Of a DNA stretch of 25,451 nucleotides, positions 13,475-21,798 are shown piece by piece; within the stretch, counting starts at the first letter, position 1, and each line of letters opens with the position of its first letter. Below the pieces are notes generated by a model. It ran no database searches. It saw nothing but the letters and a program-made list of their open reading frames with translations, and was not told where the DNA came from. The position numbers and the translations under genes were made by a program. This DNA comes from a virus. The stretch spans positions 1-25,451 of IMG/VR virus record IMGVR_UViG_3300031851_000161. The stretch is one strand, 5' to 3'.

Positions 13475-14071
13475 TTATACCTCTCTTGCGTACGTTCCAT
13501 ATTGTATCGGGTCAATCGACAATTCGTTGACATTGATATACTCTGGTTGATTGATTGCCCATACTACTAACTCTGCAATGTATTCGACATCAATCAGTTT
13601 TCTATCAGGATGTTTCTTTATCACACTTGGTGTTGTTAAACTTCCTGGTGAAATTAGTGTTGTTTTTATATTACTACCACCCATTGCTTTATAAGTTAAA
13701 TCTCTATTGTAAGCCTTGAGTGCTTTCTTCTCTGTTGGGTATCTCCATGTTCTACCCTTTACACCAGTGTCAGCAGTTGACCCAATGTTTATAATATGTC
13801 CTTTTCTATCTGCTTCTTCCATAGCATTGTATACCGCTTCAACAATCATAACTTGTTGAAACTTCCAGATTGCAGAATTGTTAATGAAGATATCAAATTC
13901 GCCCTCGATATACTTCTCTGCCAATTTTTTCTGACCTTCGCTGGTATCTAATTGATACCCATTACTCCTGCTGGCTGTTTTATATTCAATATCAGGCATT
14001 GTGTCAAATAGATTACACATAGCCTCACATAAGCCATACTTTCGGCTCCCAGTAATTAGTATCTTTCTCAT
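13475..14071 (-). CDS. Short-chain dehydrogenase/reductase (SDR)
   Basis: 198-residue Rossmann-fold protein. The glycine motif is TGSRKYGL (residues 7-14), degenerate against the usual TGxxxGxG. NNSA (64-67) replaces NNAG. The catalytic triad is present: Ser98 in INIGSTADT, Tyr111 and Lys115 in RYPTEKK, followed by SPGSL (141-145). SDR enzymes use NAD(P)H to reduce carbonyls or oxidise alcohols; the substrate cannot be read from sequence. It sits inside the recombination operon: its ATG overlaps the gp47 stop (ATGA), and gp46 follows 2 nt after its stop, so all three are probably translated together. This is an auxiliary metabolic-type gene. It is slightly short for a classical SDR (about 250 aa), and the altered cofactor loop leaves activity open. 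Confidence 0.85.
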   Translation of the reverse strand: MRKILITGSRKYGLCEAMCNLFDTMPDIEYKTASRSNGYQLDTSEGQKKLAEKYIEGEFDIFINNSAIWKFQQVMIVEAVYNAMEEADRKGHIINIGSTADTGVKGRTWRYPTEKKALKAYNRDLTYKAMGGSNIKTTLISPGSLTTPSVIKKHPDRKLIDVEYIAELVVWAINQPEYINVNELSIDPIQYGTYAREV

Positions 14072-15096
14072 AAATTATTATAAATTTCAATAAGAACGTT
14101 CCTGTCAAAACTGCCAGTATCATCTAGTGATGCTAACTGCGAAACGACAATCTCGTCTATTGTTTCGAAATGTATTTCAGCACCAGTGTCGTTTTCATGT
14201 TCATTACTTTTGACTGGTACTAATGTTACATCTCGCAACTTGTATGTTTCTACAAATGTATCCTTAATAAAATTTGCTTCTTCGTAAGAAATATCTATAT
14301 CTAGTGTTATTTTTACGTTTGTTTTTGGTAATAGATATTCGTCTGGTGCATCTAATAACTTTGATAGTGCAATCGTTCTGTATTTTGGTGCATCTTTCCA
14401 AGTAAAGAACTCTGGTTCTTTATCCCACTCTAAGTACATCCAACCTCTATCATCATCCCAATTGTCTGAGAAGTTATGAGGGAACGCATTACCAATATAA
14501 ATTACATTGTCTTTTACTTGACGTTTGTGAAAGTGACCAGTGAATACATAATCTTGATGTTTGAACATACTGCCCTTTAGTCCACCATGGTCGGGCATTT
14601 CTATCATTGCATTGAGTTGAAATGTAGGTAATTCTAAATGAGCAAAAATGTATTTTGATTCTATTTTAGGAACTTTTTTCCATTCATCACCGACTAACCA
14701 TGGAACAATAGCAACATCACCTTGTACGAGTGTGTCTCTCACTAAGACTATATTAGAAAGGTCATCAATGAATTCCATAGAATTTACATCACGGGTTTCA
14801 CGATAGAATAGGTCGTGATTGCCCAAGATGACATAAACTTTTTCGAATGCTTTGCTTAGTCTACGTAGACCAGCAAGACTATATTTCATTGTTGATATGT
14901 TTAGACTTGACCTGTTGTGGTGCCAATCGCCTAAGAATATACAAGTTTCGCAATCTCTTTTCTTTGCGTCCTCGATAAACCAATCAACGAAATCTAAACA
15001 GTCTTCATTGTGTTGTTTTGCATTGTTCTTTAGACCCCAATGGATATCTGTAAAACAAGCGGCTTTCTTAAATAGGTTATTAGTCATTGTCGGCAT
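14068..15096 (-). CDS. gp47: Recombination endonuclease subunit gp47 (Mre11/SbcD-like)
   Basis: 342-residue metallophosphoesterase, nuclease partner of gp46. The motifs appear in order: FTDIHWG (motif I), FLGDWHH (II), ILGNHD (III), FAHLEL (IV) and FTGHFHKR (V), giving the residues that bind two metal ions. Length agrees with T4 gp47 (339 aa). I choose the ATG at 15096 (MPTMTNNLFKK) because AAGAGA lies about 5 nt upstream; an ATG at 15087 is the alternative, and one at 15129 lies deep inside gp55 with no ribosome site. The start overlaps the end of gp55 and the stop overlaps the SDR start, so the operon is tightly coupled. Confidence 0.95.
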   Translation of the reverse strand: MPTMTNNLFKKAACFTDIHWGLKNNAKQHNEDCLDFVDWFIEDAKKRDCETCIFLGDWHHNRSSLNISTMKYSLAGLRRLSKAFEKVYVILGNHDLFYRETRDVNSMEFIDDLSNIVLVRDTLVQGDVAIVPWLVGDEWKKVPKIESKYIFAHLELPTFQLNAMIEMPDHGGLKGSMFKHQDYVFTGHFHKRQVKDNVIYIGNAFPHNFSDNWDDDRGWMYLEWDKEPEFFTWKDAPKYRTIALSKLLDAPDEYLLPKTNVKITLDIDISYEEANFIKDTFVETYKLRDVTLVPVKSNEHENDTGAEIHFETIDEIVVSQLASLDDTGSFDRNVLIEIYNNL

Positions 15097-15949
15097 AAAT
15101 CTCTTTAATGGTTTCTGTTGGAATAGCATCGTCTGTAATTTTTGTTTTTACGACTTTCTGCCAACGCTCCTGAGATTTCATTTCGTGTGCCAGTTGTCTT
15201 GTCCAACTTGGCGCCTGCCCTGCTTTTTCGAGCAAGTCATCACGTATGCCTTGATTTTTCTTTTCTATATTAAGTACACGAGTGAATGAATTGTTCACTA
15301 CTGTTGTGTAGTAAGCAAAGGGATTATCACTCTTATCTTCGTTAAATTGTAGTCCAATTTGTGCCAATTGTAGCAATGCTTGACCACGCATTTCATCAAT
15401 ATATGTATATCCACGCCAGTTTGACCTCTGAGAGTATCTTTCTACGAGTTTAATATACATCGTTGCCAACACGGCTGTAATTTTACCAGAACTTAAATCA
15501 AATTCTTTCTCTTTGTTGTAATGTGAAATTCCTACTTCATTAAGTTTTCCATCTACATATGTGTGATGGGTGAATGCAGGAAATGGTAATTTTACTTTGT
15601 GGTCTGCTGGTGTCTTTGGGTTTGCTTTACGACCCGGTTCATCGGGTATATGGTCAAATCCCATTACACGGAATATAATCTCGTCTTCCGTAAAAGAAGT
15701 AGGGTCAACTTCAAAATCTACCTGTTTCTTCTTTTTATCCTCATTAGCATCCCAAGCCAATTTTTGCAAACGTTTTGCTTTGTTTTGTCTTGCTTGTTCT
15801 ACTGCATCAGGGATTTCTTTAGTTGAATACAGTATCATATCATGCTGGTGATGTTTATCTCTATCTTCAAACCAACAATAGTTTGACTTAGAGATATGTA
15901 TCTGTTTCAACATATCCTTGTTATTTAAGTAGTTTTGTCGTCTTGCCAT
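15080..15949 (-). CDS. gp55: Late transcription sigma factor gp55
   Basis: 289-residue protein whose C-terminal half matches gp55, the divergent sigma factor that directs host RNA polymerase to TATAAATA late promoters with clamp and co-activator proteins. The conserved core spans about residues 155-245: ATMYIKLVERYSQR, YIDEMRGQALLQLAQIGLQF and NPFAYYTTVVNNSFTRVLN, the last corresponding to sigma region 2 helices. T4 gp55 has 185 residues; here an N-terminal extension of some 110-150 residues, charged and Lys/Gln-rich, is added. It has a strong AGGAG site and a near-perfect sigma70 promoter upstream, as expected for a gene needed before late transcription. It leads the operon gp55-gp47-SDR-gp46-H1-like. 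Confidence 0.93.
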   Translation of the reverse strand: MARRQNYLNNKDMLKQIHISKSNYCWFEDRDKHHQHDMILYSTKEIPDAVEQARQNKAKRLQKLAWDANEDKKKKQVDFEVDPTSFTEDEIIFRVMGFDHIPDEPGRKANPKTPADHKVKLPFPAFTHHTYVDGKLNEVGISHYNKEKEFDLSSGKITAVLATMYIKLVERYSQRSNWRGYTYIDEMRGQALLQLAQIGLQFNEDKSDNPFAYYTTVVNNSFTRVLNIEKKNQGIRDDLLEKAGQAPSWTRQLAHEMKSQERWQKVVKTKITDDAIPTETIKEIYADND

Positions 15950-15974
15950 AGTCTATTCTCCTAATATTACAACA

Positions 15975-16004
15975 ATTATAACATAAAAACCCAACGGTTG
16001 TCAA
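15975..16004 (-). promoter_or_regulatory. Early sigma70-type promoter of the gp55 operon
   Basis: Perfect TTGACA (complement of 15999-16004) and perfect TATAAT (complement of 15975-15980), 18-bp spacer, with TGT before the -10. The -35 lies within an 11-bp palindrome GGTTGACAACC (centre A/T), a possible operator. A strong AGGAG follows about 15 nt downstream. Confidence 0.88.
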
Positions 16005-16065
16005 CCATATAAACACTATATATAGTAAAAACTTCCTAGTCCAGAAACTTCGCATATAATAGAAC

Positions 16066-16073
16066 GATAAATA
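16066..16073 (+). promoter_or_regulatory. T4-type late promoter of the gp48 baseplate operon
   Basis: GATAAATAC, 29 nt before the gp48 ATG, in the same intergenic gap as the divergent gp55 promoter. AGGAG lies at about 16090-16094 as ribosome binding site. Confidence 0.75.
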
Positions 16074-16102
16074 CTGTTATAAAGATTTAGGAGAAAAGAG
16101 TT

Positions 16103-16852
16103 ATGGCAAGTCCATATTATACAAAACAACCAGTATACTTAGAAGACCCTAGTGGTAGATTTGATAACATTTTATCAAATAAAAGAGATTTAGGCCCAGC
16201 CGTTGTAGGTCCATCAATGACCATTCCTGGCGAGTGGGTTGAGGTGCCTGGTAATAATAGTTATAGGGCTCCAGGACAAACCTTTGATTTGGGTAGTTCA
16301 CCGGGAGAGACACGCAGTAACTTAGAAATTCATGGACCTACTAGACTTAATTTTCCGTATACGCCCACTACTTCTATAATCAATAGTGCAAACTATTCGT
16401 CTTATGACTTGACACATAGTAACTTTCAACAACGTGCGTTTGATAGTCATATGAATATGGAAATCAACATAACAGCACCAATGATTGTAAGAAGTGAAGA
16501 AGAAGCATTGTATGTATATAAGGCGGCAACATGGATTAGAAGTACGATGAAGATGTCTTGGAAGAATGACGTAGACCCTGGCATGCCACCACCGATATTG
16601 CGATTTAACGCACATGGAATATATGAAGATGTGCCTTGTGTTGTTCGTGACTTTACGTGGAACTTAGACTCAGATATAGATTATATAGAAATACAAGACC
16701 CAACATCAGACAAATTCAAAGTAATGAGAGTGCCAGTTACAAATATGTTTGTATTGACCTTATCAGTTACTTACTCACCTAAGAGTATAAGAGAGAACTT
16801 TAGTGTTAAAGATTATCTTACGGGCAATTTAAAGGACAAAGGCTATGTATAA
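16103..16852 (+). CDS. gp48: Baseplate tail-tube cap protein gp48
   Basis: 249-residue protein similar in pattern to the gp48/gp54 tail-tube-initiator family, which caps the baseplate and starts tube polymerisation. Diagnostic stretches are NITAPMIVRSEEEALYVYKA (about residues 121-140), PPPILRFNAHGIYEDVPCVV and FTWNLDSDIDYIEI, a tube-like beta-barrel region with a late IRENF...YL tail. It is shorter than T4 gp48 (364 aa), as is common in marine relatives. AGGAG and a late promoter precede it. The last 8 nt overlap the start of gp53. gp54 is an alternative family assignment; no second member is in this window. Confidence 0.8.
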   Translation: MASPYYTKQPVYLEDPSGRFDNILSNKRDLGPAVVGPSMTIPGEWVEVPGNNSYRAPGQTFDLGSSPGETRSNLEIHGPTRLNFPYTPTTSIINSANYSSYDLTHSNFQQRAFDSHMNMEINITAPMIVRSEEEALYVYKAATWIRSTMKMSWKNDVDPGMPPPILRFNAHGIYEDVPCVVRDFTWNLDSDIDYIEIQDPTSDKFKVMRVPVTNMFVLTLSVTYSPKSIRENFSVKDYLTGNLKDKGYV

Positions 16853-17135
16853 AGAAGAATCACCATGGAATAGAACAGGAATCATAGACGAAACTGTACT
16901 AGATATAATGAAAAAGAGATTTATCTATAAAGACCCATTTGATGCATATTACACGATACCTCAAGAATTTGACGAACGTCCAGATTTGTGCAGTTATAAG
17001 ATGTATGGTACTGCGAAGTATTGGTGGATATTTGCCACTAGAAATGCAGATATTATAATTGACCCTATTAGAGATTTTTCTGCAGGAACCGAGATTAGAA
17101 TCCCAAGCAAAGATAACATAGCAAATATGGTGTAA
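16845..17135 (+). CDS. gp53: Baseplate wedge protein gp53
   Basis: 96-residue protein with the gp53 pattern YGTAKYWWIFATRNADII followed by DPIRDFSAGTEIRIPSKDNI; the latter part resembles a LysM-like hairpin seen at the C-terminus of gp53 proteins. In T4, gp53 joins neighbouring wedges into the complete baseplate ring. T4 gp53 is about twice as long (196 aa), so only the core is kept. It begins within the last codons of gp48 (ATGTATAA overlap), implying coupled translation, and the hub gene starts 5 nt after its stop. Confidence 0.87.
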   Translation: MYKEESPWNRTGIIDETVLDIMKKRFIYKDPFDAYYTIPQEFDERPDLCSYKMYGTAKYWWIFATRNADIIIDPIRDFSAGTEIRIPSKDNIANMV

Positions 17136-17139
17136 AATA

Positions 17140-20100
17140 ATGGACAATACTATTTCGGCTACGTTAAAAGATGTTGTAGATAAGCATGAAGGCTTCTTAG
17201 AAAATCCTCTTGATGTCTATGATTCTTACACATACACCCTAGAGTGGTTTGTGTGTGACCGTAAAACAACAAGAGAGTTTCAAGAACAAGAAGCATTTAA
17301 TATGGAGACAATCGTCTCCGACGGATGGCCACGTCTAACTGATAATGCTATAACAATAGCAAAAACTGGCGTTACTACCGAATTCACAGTGGCAGATTTG
17401 ACTGTAGAGGCTGTTGGTGTGGGTAATGGAGATTATAGTAAGATTGCTGGAACAGCCGATAAGTTAAGTTTCACTGTTACCCAAGTTGGCAATACAAGTC
17501 TAGCAAACAGTTTACAAACTGTGGTTGCATTGTGTGGATTCAGTTCTATTACTGATGCTGAATATTTTATTAAAATAAATTTCGTAGGTCACGGCACACA
17601 TGCGAAAAAAAAGAAACTTTCTCAAACAAAGGTTATACCATTTAAAATCGTAAATTATCAAAACTTAAATACTACAACTGATGCAAGAGGAACAACAACG
17701 GTCATTAGTGGACAAGTTCCGGCCGATAAAGTTGTAATGGACACTGATGTTGCGAAGACCCAACATGGATTCAGTTACAAAATAGCCAATAATTTAGAGG
17801 CATCATTGACCAACTTTTTTGCAAAATTAAACAAGTCTATTGAAGATAACGACAAGGCGCTTCTTGAATCTATGAAACACACATATGGTTACCAGTTCTC
17901 TGACCGAGTTAGAACTTTAGGATGGAACAACAGCGGTATGCCTTCAGAACATTCTCTCAATGTCAACAAAAACATGGTCCCAGTCGCAGAAGGCAAAAAT
18001 CAGGCTGAACCTGCAGAGGGAATAGGACCTGGAAATCATATCTATAGTATTGTAGAAGAATTGTGTAGTGTATCTACGTTGATTAAAAAAGAAATTGTGT
18101 CAGACAATCCAGGATTTACAAAAGTTCTAAAAATAACTCCACATTTGCTGATTAAACCAGATGGATATAATCCTGTCAAAGGAACAGAAGCATATGATGT
18201 TTTATTCTTTATAGACTATGAAGAAAAAGTCGTTGTTCATAATATGCCAGACCAATTAAACAAGATAAGAAATAGTAGAAAAATGGTTGAAGACATGTTT
18301 GCAAACGGACACGTAAACAAGAAATATGAATATCTTTTTACTGGAAGAAATGACCAAATATTAGATTTCAATATTTCATTAGACGCAGAACTAACAAAAA
18401 TATTTTCAACACCAGACGATATTTGGGCATATGAGCATTTTAAAAAAGAGGGAAATCAGAGTATAATACTAGACGAACATCATCAAGAACTGGTTGACAA
18501 AGCGAAAAATAATTTTGAGAAATCAAATAACGAATATTTAAAACATCAAACAAGAGCAGATAGTTTAAAAAAAGAATTAACAAATTTAGAAGATGATTAT
18601 AGAAATAAAATAATAACGGAACTCTCAAACCAGCGAGGTGGTTTATCACCTATGGGAATAGAGCGTGCCTTTGGTGACAAATCACTAGAACAATTGATGA
18701 ATGAATATTCTGTAGTAGATGAGGTACAGGAAACTAAAAAGGGTGGTTTGGTGAATGGGAGCCCTGGCGCTAAGCCTAGAACAATCACAACAACAACTAC
18801 AATGATTGGCGAGTTGAATATTACTCATATGAAATCAAATTTGAGTAAAAAAGAAAAAGCAGTTAACGAAGCACAAGAAAAAGCGAAGAAATATGAAGGT
18901 GTGGCACTTAGAAAAGAAAAATTTGCACAAGATGAATATTCAAACGCTATTGCTTCTAAGTTGAATACGAACAACCTAAACTTTCAAGAAGTAGGAAGCA
19001 AAGTATTCACTGACATTCGAGATATAAATCCTGACGGCAAAAATCTTATACTTGCTGAAGAACTTGGAGAAGATTTAATAAATCGTCTATCCAATTCAGA
19101 TTATGAAATTATACTTAAAGCACAAGCAAATAATCCAGTCACATTCAGAAGATTAATCCAGGGGATGGAATCAGATTCTAAACCAGTCGCTATAAGTCAA
19201 GGAGATGAAACAGAGATTGAGTTAGCGAGAGAAAAATATTACGAAGCAAAGGGTGGTAAGTTGAGCATGATATATGCAGATATGACCATCAAGGGCGACC
19301 CTTTTTGGTTAGAAGGATATATACCACCAGCAAAAGAAAAAGAAGTTTTTGGCGATAAAGGCAGTGACTTGAAATGGAATATACATTCAAAACTTAATGG
19401 ATTTCCTTATCTAGTATTAAAATCGGGTGTCGCAAAGGGCGTTGACGAAAATGAAAACATTAAGACTAGAACACTTGTCTTTAGTTTATACGCAGTAAGA
19501 AGTATCACAAGTAATTTTACGAATGGCATGTTTACTCAAAACTTAAGCATGGTAAAATGGACTGAAGCAGAACAATTTACATCTGAGGCTGCCGAGAAAG
19601 TTGGAATGGTTGAAGTTGAAGGGAACACAAATTCGCCAGGACATCCATCTAATCAAGGTGGAGTACCCATCGTTGATACAGAAGTAAAGTCTAACTATAC
19701 AGGACCAACATACACTGGTTCAGATGGCGTTGAACGAGACGGCTTTGGACGTGATATAAATGGATATTACTATGTAGAAGGTCCAGGAAAAATGGAACCG
19801 ATTGAAGTGACTCAGGAAAGAATGCAAAACGCTATAGCGGCAGAAGGAACTTTACTAGAATGGCTAGATGAACACATCGTAGTACCATCAAAAGAATATT
19901 TAGTAAAGAGAAGTGATGAAGCAGAGGCGAAAGAACTTGACGCTTTAAACAACAAATCAGAGAGTATTAAAAACAATCTCAACAAGATTGATACTCCAGT
20001 AATTAACTTCGTTAATGATGCACTTATTAGACAAGCAGAAGCGGCACATTATCTTTCGGACTATAAACGTGCGAAAAAAAGTTGCAATAGTGGCAACCAA

Positions 20101-21783
20101 TCTTATTGTGACCAAATAAAAAATTCTCAAAATGACATCTTAGCGCCTTTCGGACTAACTACAAACGATGTAGGAAAGTTAGGAACAGCAACAACAATTA
20201 ATAATGCGATTAACACATCAATAGCCGGTGGGGCAGTCGTGACTGCACATGAAGTTGCAATGTGGCAACATACTGCTGGAATTTCTCTTAACATTACTGG
20301 ACATGACCCAGCAGATATAGAACGTAAAGTTAGAGAATTAACAAACGAAAGAACACCAACATATCAGTTTAGTTCACTACCAATGGGAGCAAGCCTAGAC
20401 AATGCTGTTTTGAATGAAGAAGTGCTACTTAATACTGAAGAAACAGAAGATGTAGTTATTAATGGAACTCCCGACACGTGGGATGAGAAAAAAGCATATG
20501 ACGACCAAATAAGATATCCAAATTCAAATAACGATTGGAAAAATACTTTTTGGTTTAAAAAACAAGTTGATGAAATTGTAGATGAATCTTGTCCTGAGAA
20601 AAAATTTAATCCGAAGACAAGAAGATTAGAGTGTACTGGAATTAAAGAAGGAACACTAATTCCGGATGAAGTAAGTGCAATAAATTCTAAAGCAGGCGAA
20701 CTTAATACCATCTTACAAAACACAGAATTGTCGGCCGAAGATATAGAAAGACAACAAACGTGGACAAGTGATGCATTTGAAATGCTTAACACCAAATTAA
20801 ATAAGAAAGACTTAATTATAGGTAATACAGAAAATAAAGCCATGAAATTTGCTTTAAAAGATACAATTAATTCTTCTGTAGTGGTAGATTCACTCACTGA
20901 TGACGAGTATCAAAAAGCCGCTGGTTTAGTTGAAGATATCAATGCTATCAATTCGTCAGCAACAGATGGAAGTCATCGTAGTGACTTGACCACTGCTGCC
21001 TATGTCGGTCAACTTCAACATGAATTAGAGACCTTATCAGCAGACGCAACTACATCCAGTACAAATCTAAATTCATATTATTTTGATAATGCATATCGAG
21101 ATGTAGAAGTTAAAAATCTACAAGAACTTGAATTACAGATGGCAATAAAGGACCTTACTCTTCCAGCAGAAACAATGACTGGCGTGGCAACTATAGTAAA
21201 TTCTGGAACTCCAACTTATATTCCAATAAAAAATCCAGTTGACCAAATTGAAGTCGACCAAGCACCAATCTTGGTAAAAACAGGCATTAATACTGCGGAC
21301 ATTATATTGCCGGGAAGTTTAAAATCAAGATATTCTAAGAATTATGCTGGTGAAGGTATTGGTTGGGCATATGCAATGCAGAATCCTGATAAAGTATCTC
21401 AATATAATGAGGCTAAAAAAATATACAAAATACTAGTTAGTAGTGATATTGGAGACATGACTACGGTAACTGATGATTTGGGCAAGGACTTTAAAGTTAA
21501 AGACTTTAGTAATATTGCACCAATTACATACACTGATGCAAACGGAGTTTCACAAACAATTAGTAATCCTAGTGCATATTTTGGTATACACACGACTACA
21601 TACAATGATATAAATCCATCATATGCAAGTGACTATAATGTTTTAATGGGAAAAGTTGCAGATTTATTTCCAGATATCATATCAGGACAAAAGAGCCAAC
21701 TTATAAATGGCAAACTTCCTAAAGATAATGATGGGTCACTTATGTTAACATTAACAGGCGATAAATTTTATATTGACAAGTAA
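17140..21783 (+). CDS. Giant baseplate hub-like structural protein (1547 aa)
   Basis: Largest gene in the window. The N-terminus (ENPLDVYDSYTYTLEWFV, residues 21-38, then IAKTGVTTEFTVADLTVEAV) follows the pattern of phage hub proteins that sit on the tail tube end. Later, LFTGRNDQILDFNISLD (about 400-416) and IKGDPFWLEGYIPP (about 718-731) are also typical of large T4-like baseplate proteins (the VrlC group of cyanophages). Two coiled coils are visible at about residues 447-498 and 563-604. The C-terminal 600 residues are Asn/Thr/Asp-rich and unfamiliar. It directly precedes gp5, where T4 places the hub protein gp27 that binds gp5, so a combined hub role is a reasonable inference. Exact homology to gp27 or VrlC is unproven. 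Confidence 0.85.
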   Translation: MDNTISATLKDVVDKHEGFLENPLDVYDSYTYTLEWFVCDRKTTREFQEQEAFNMETIVSDGWPRLTDNAITIAKTGVTTEFTVADLTVEAVGVGNGDYSKIAGTADKLSFTVTQVGNTSLANSLQTVVALCGFSSITDAEYFIKINFVGHGTHAKKKKLSQTKVIPFKIVNYQNLNTTTDARGTTTVISGQVPADKVVMDTDVAKTQHGFSYKIANNLEASLTNFFAKLNKSIEDNDKALLESMKHTYGYQFSDRVRTLGWNNSGMPSEHSLNVNKNMVPVAEGKNQAEPAEGIGPGNHIYSIVEELCSVSTLIKKEIVSDNPGFTKVLKITPHLLIKPDGYNPVKGTEAYDVLFFIDYEEKVVVHNMPDQLNKIRNSRKMVEDMFANGHVNKKYEYLFTGRNDQILDFNISLDAELTKIFSTPDDIWAYEHFKKEGNQSIILDEHHQELVDKAKNNFEKSNNEYLKHQTRADSLKKELTNLEDDYRNKIITELSNQRGGLSPMGIERAFGDKSLEQLMNEYSVVDEVQETKKGGLVNGSPGAKPRTITTTTTMIGELNITHMKSNLSKKEKAVNEAQEKAKKYEGVALRKEKFAQDEYSNAIASKLNTNNLNFQEVGSKVFTDIRDINPDGKNLILAEELGEDLINRLSNSDYEIILKAQANNPVTFRRLIQGMESDSKPVAISQGDETEIELAREKYYEAKGGKLSMIYADMTIKGDPFWLEGYIPPAKEKEVFGDKGSDLKWNIHSKLNGFPYLVLKSGVAKGVDENENIKTRTLVFSLYAVRSITSNFTNGMFTQNLSMVKWTEAEQFTSEAAEKVGMVEVEGNTNSPGHPSNQGGVPIVDTEVKSNYTGPTYTGSDGVERDGFGRDINGYYYVEGPGKMEPIEVTQERMQNAIAAEGTLLEWLDEHIVVPSKEYLVKRSDEAEAKELDALNNKSESIKNNLNKIDTPVINFVNDALIRQAEAAHYLSDYKRAKKSCNSGNQSYCDQIKNSQNDILAPFGLTTNDVGKLGTATTINNAINTSIAGGAVVTAHEVAMWQHTAGISLNITGHDPADIERKVRELTNERTPTYQFSSLPMGASLDNAVLNEEVLLNTEETEDVVINGTPDTWDEKKAYDDQIRYPNSNNDWKNTFWFKKQVDEIVDESCPEKKFNPKTRRLECTGIKEGTLIPDEVSAINSKAGELNTILQNTELSAEDIERQQTWTSDAFEMLNTKLNKKDLIIGNTENKAMKFALKDTINSSVVVDSLTDDEYQKAAGLVEDINAINSSATDGSHRSDLTTAAYVGQLQHELETLSADATTSSTNLNSYYFDNAYRDVEVKNLQELELQMAIKDLTLPAETMTGVATIVNSGTPTYIPIKNPVDQIEVDQAPILVKTGINTADIILPGSLKSRYSKNYAGEGIGWAYAMQNPDKVSQYNEAKKIYKILVSSDIGDMTTVTDDLGKDFKVKDFSNIAPITYTDANGVSQTISNPSAYFGIHTTTYNDINPSYASDYNVLMGKVADLFPDIISGQKSQLINGKLPKDNDGSLMLTLTGDKFYIDK

Positions 21784-21798
21784 TAAAGGAATTTAACT

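Noticed and set aside
15097-15129. Longer gp47 start (MLFQQKPLKRF)
   Set aside because: No ribosome binding site, deep overlap with gp55, and residues unlike gp47 N-termini.
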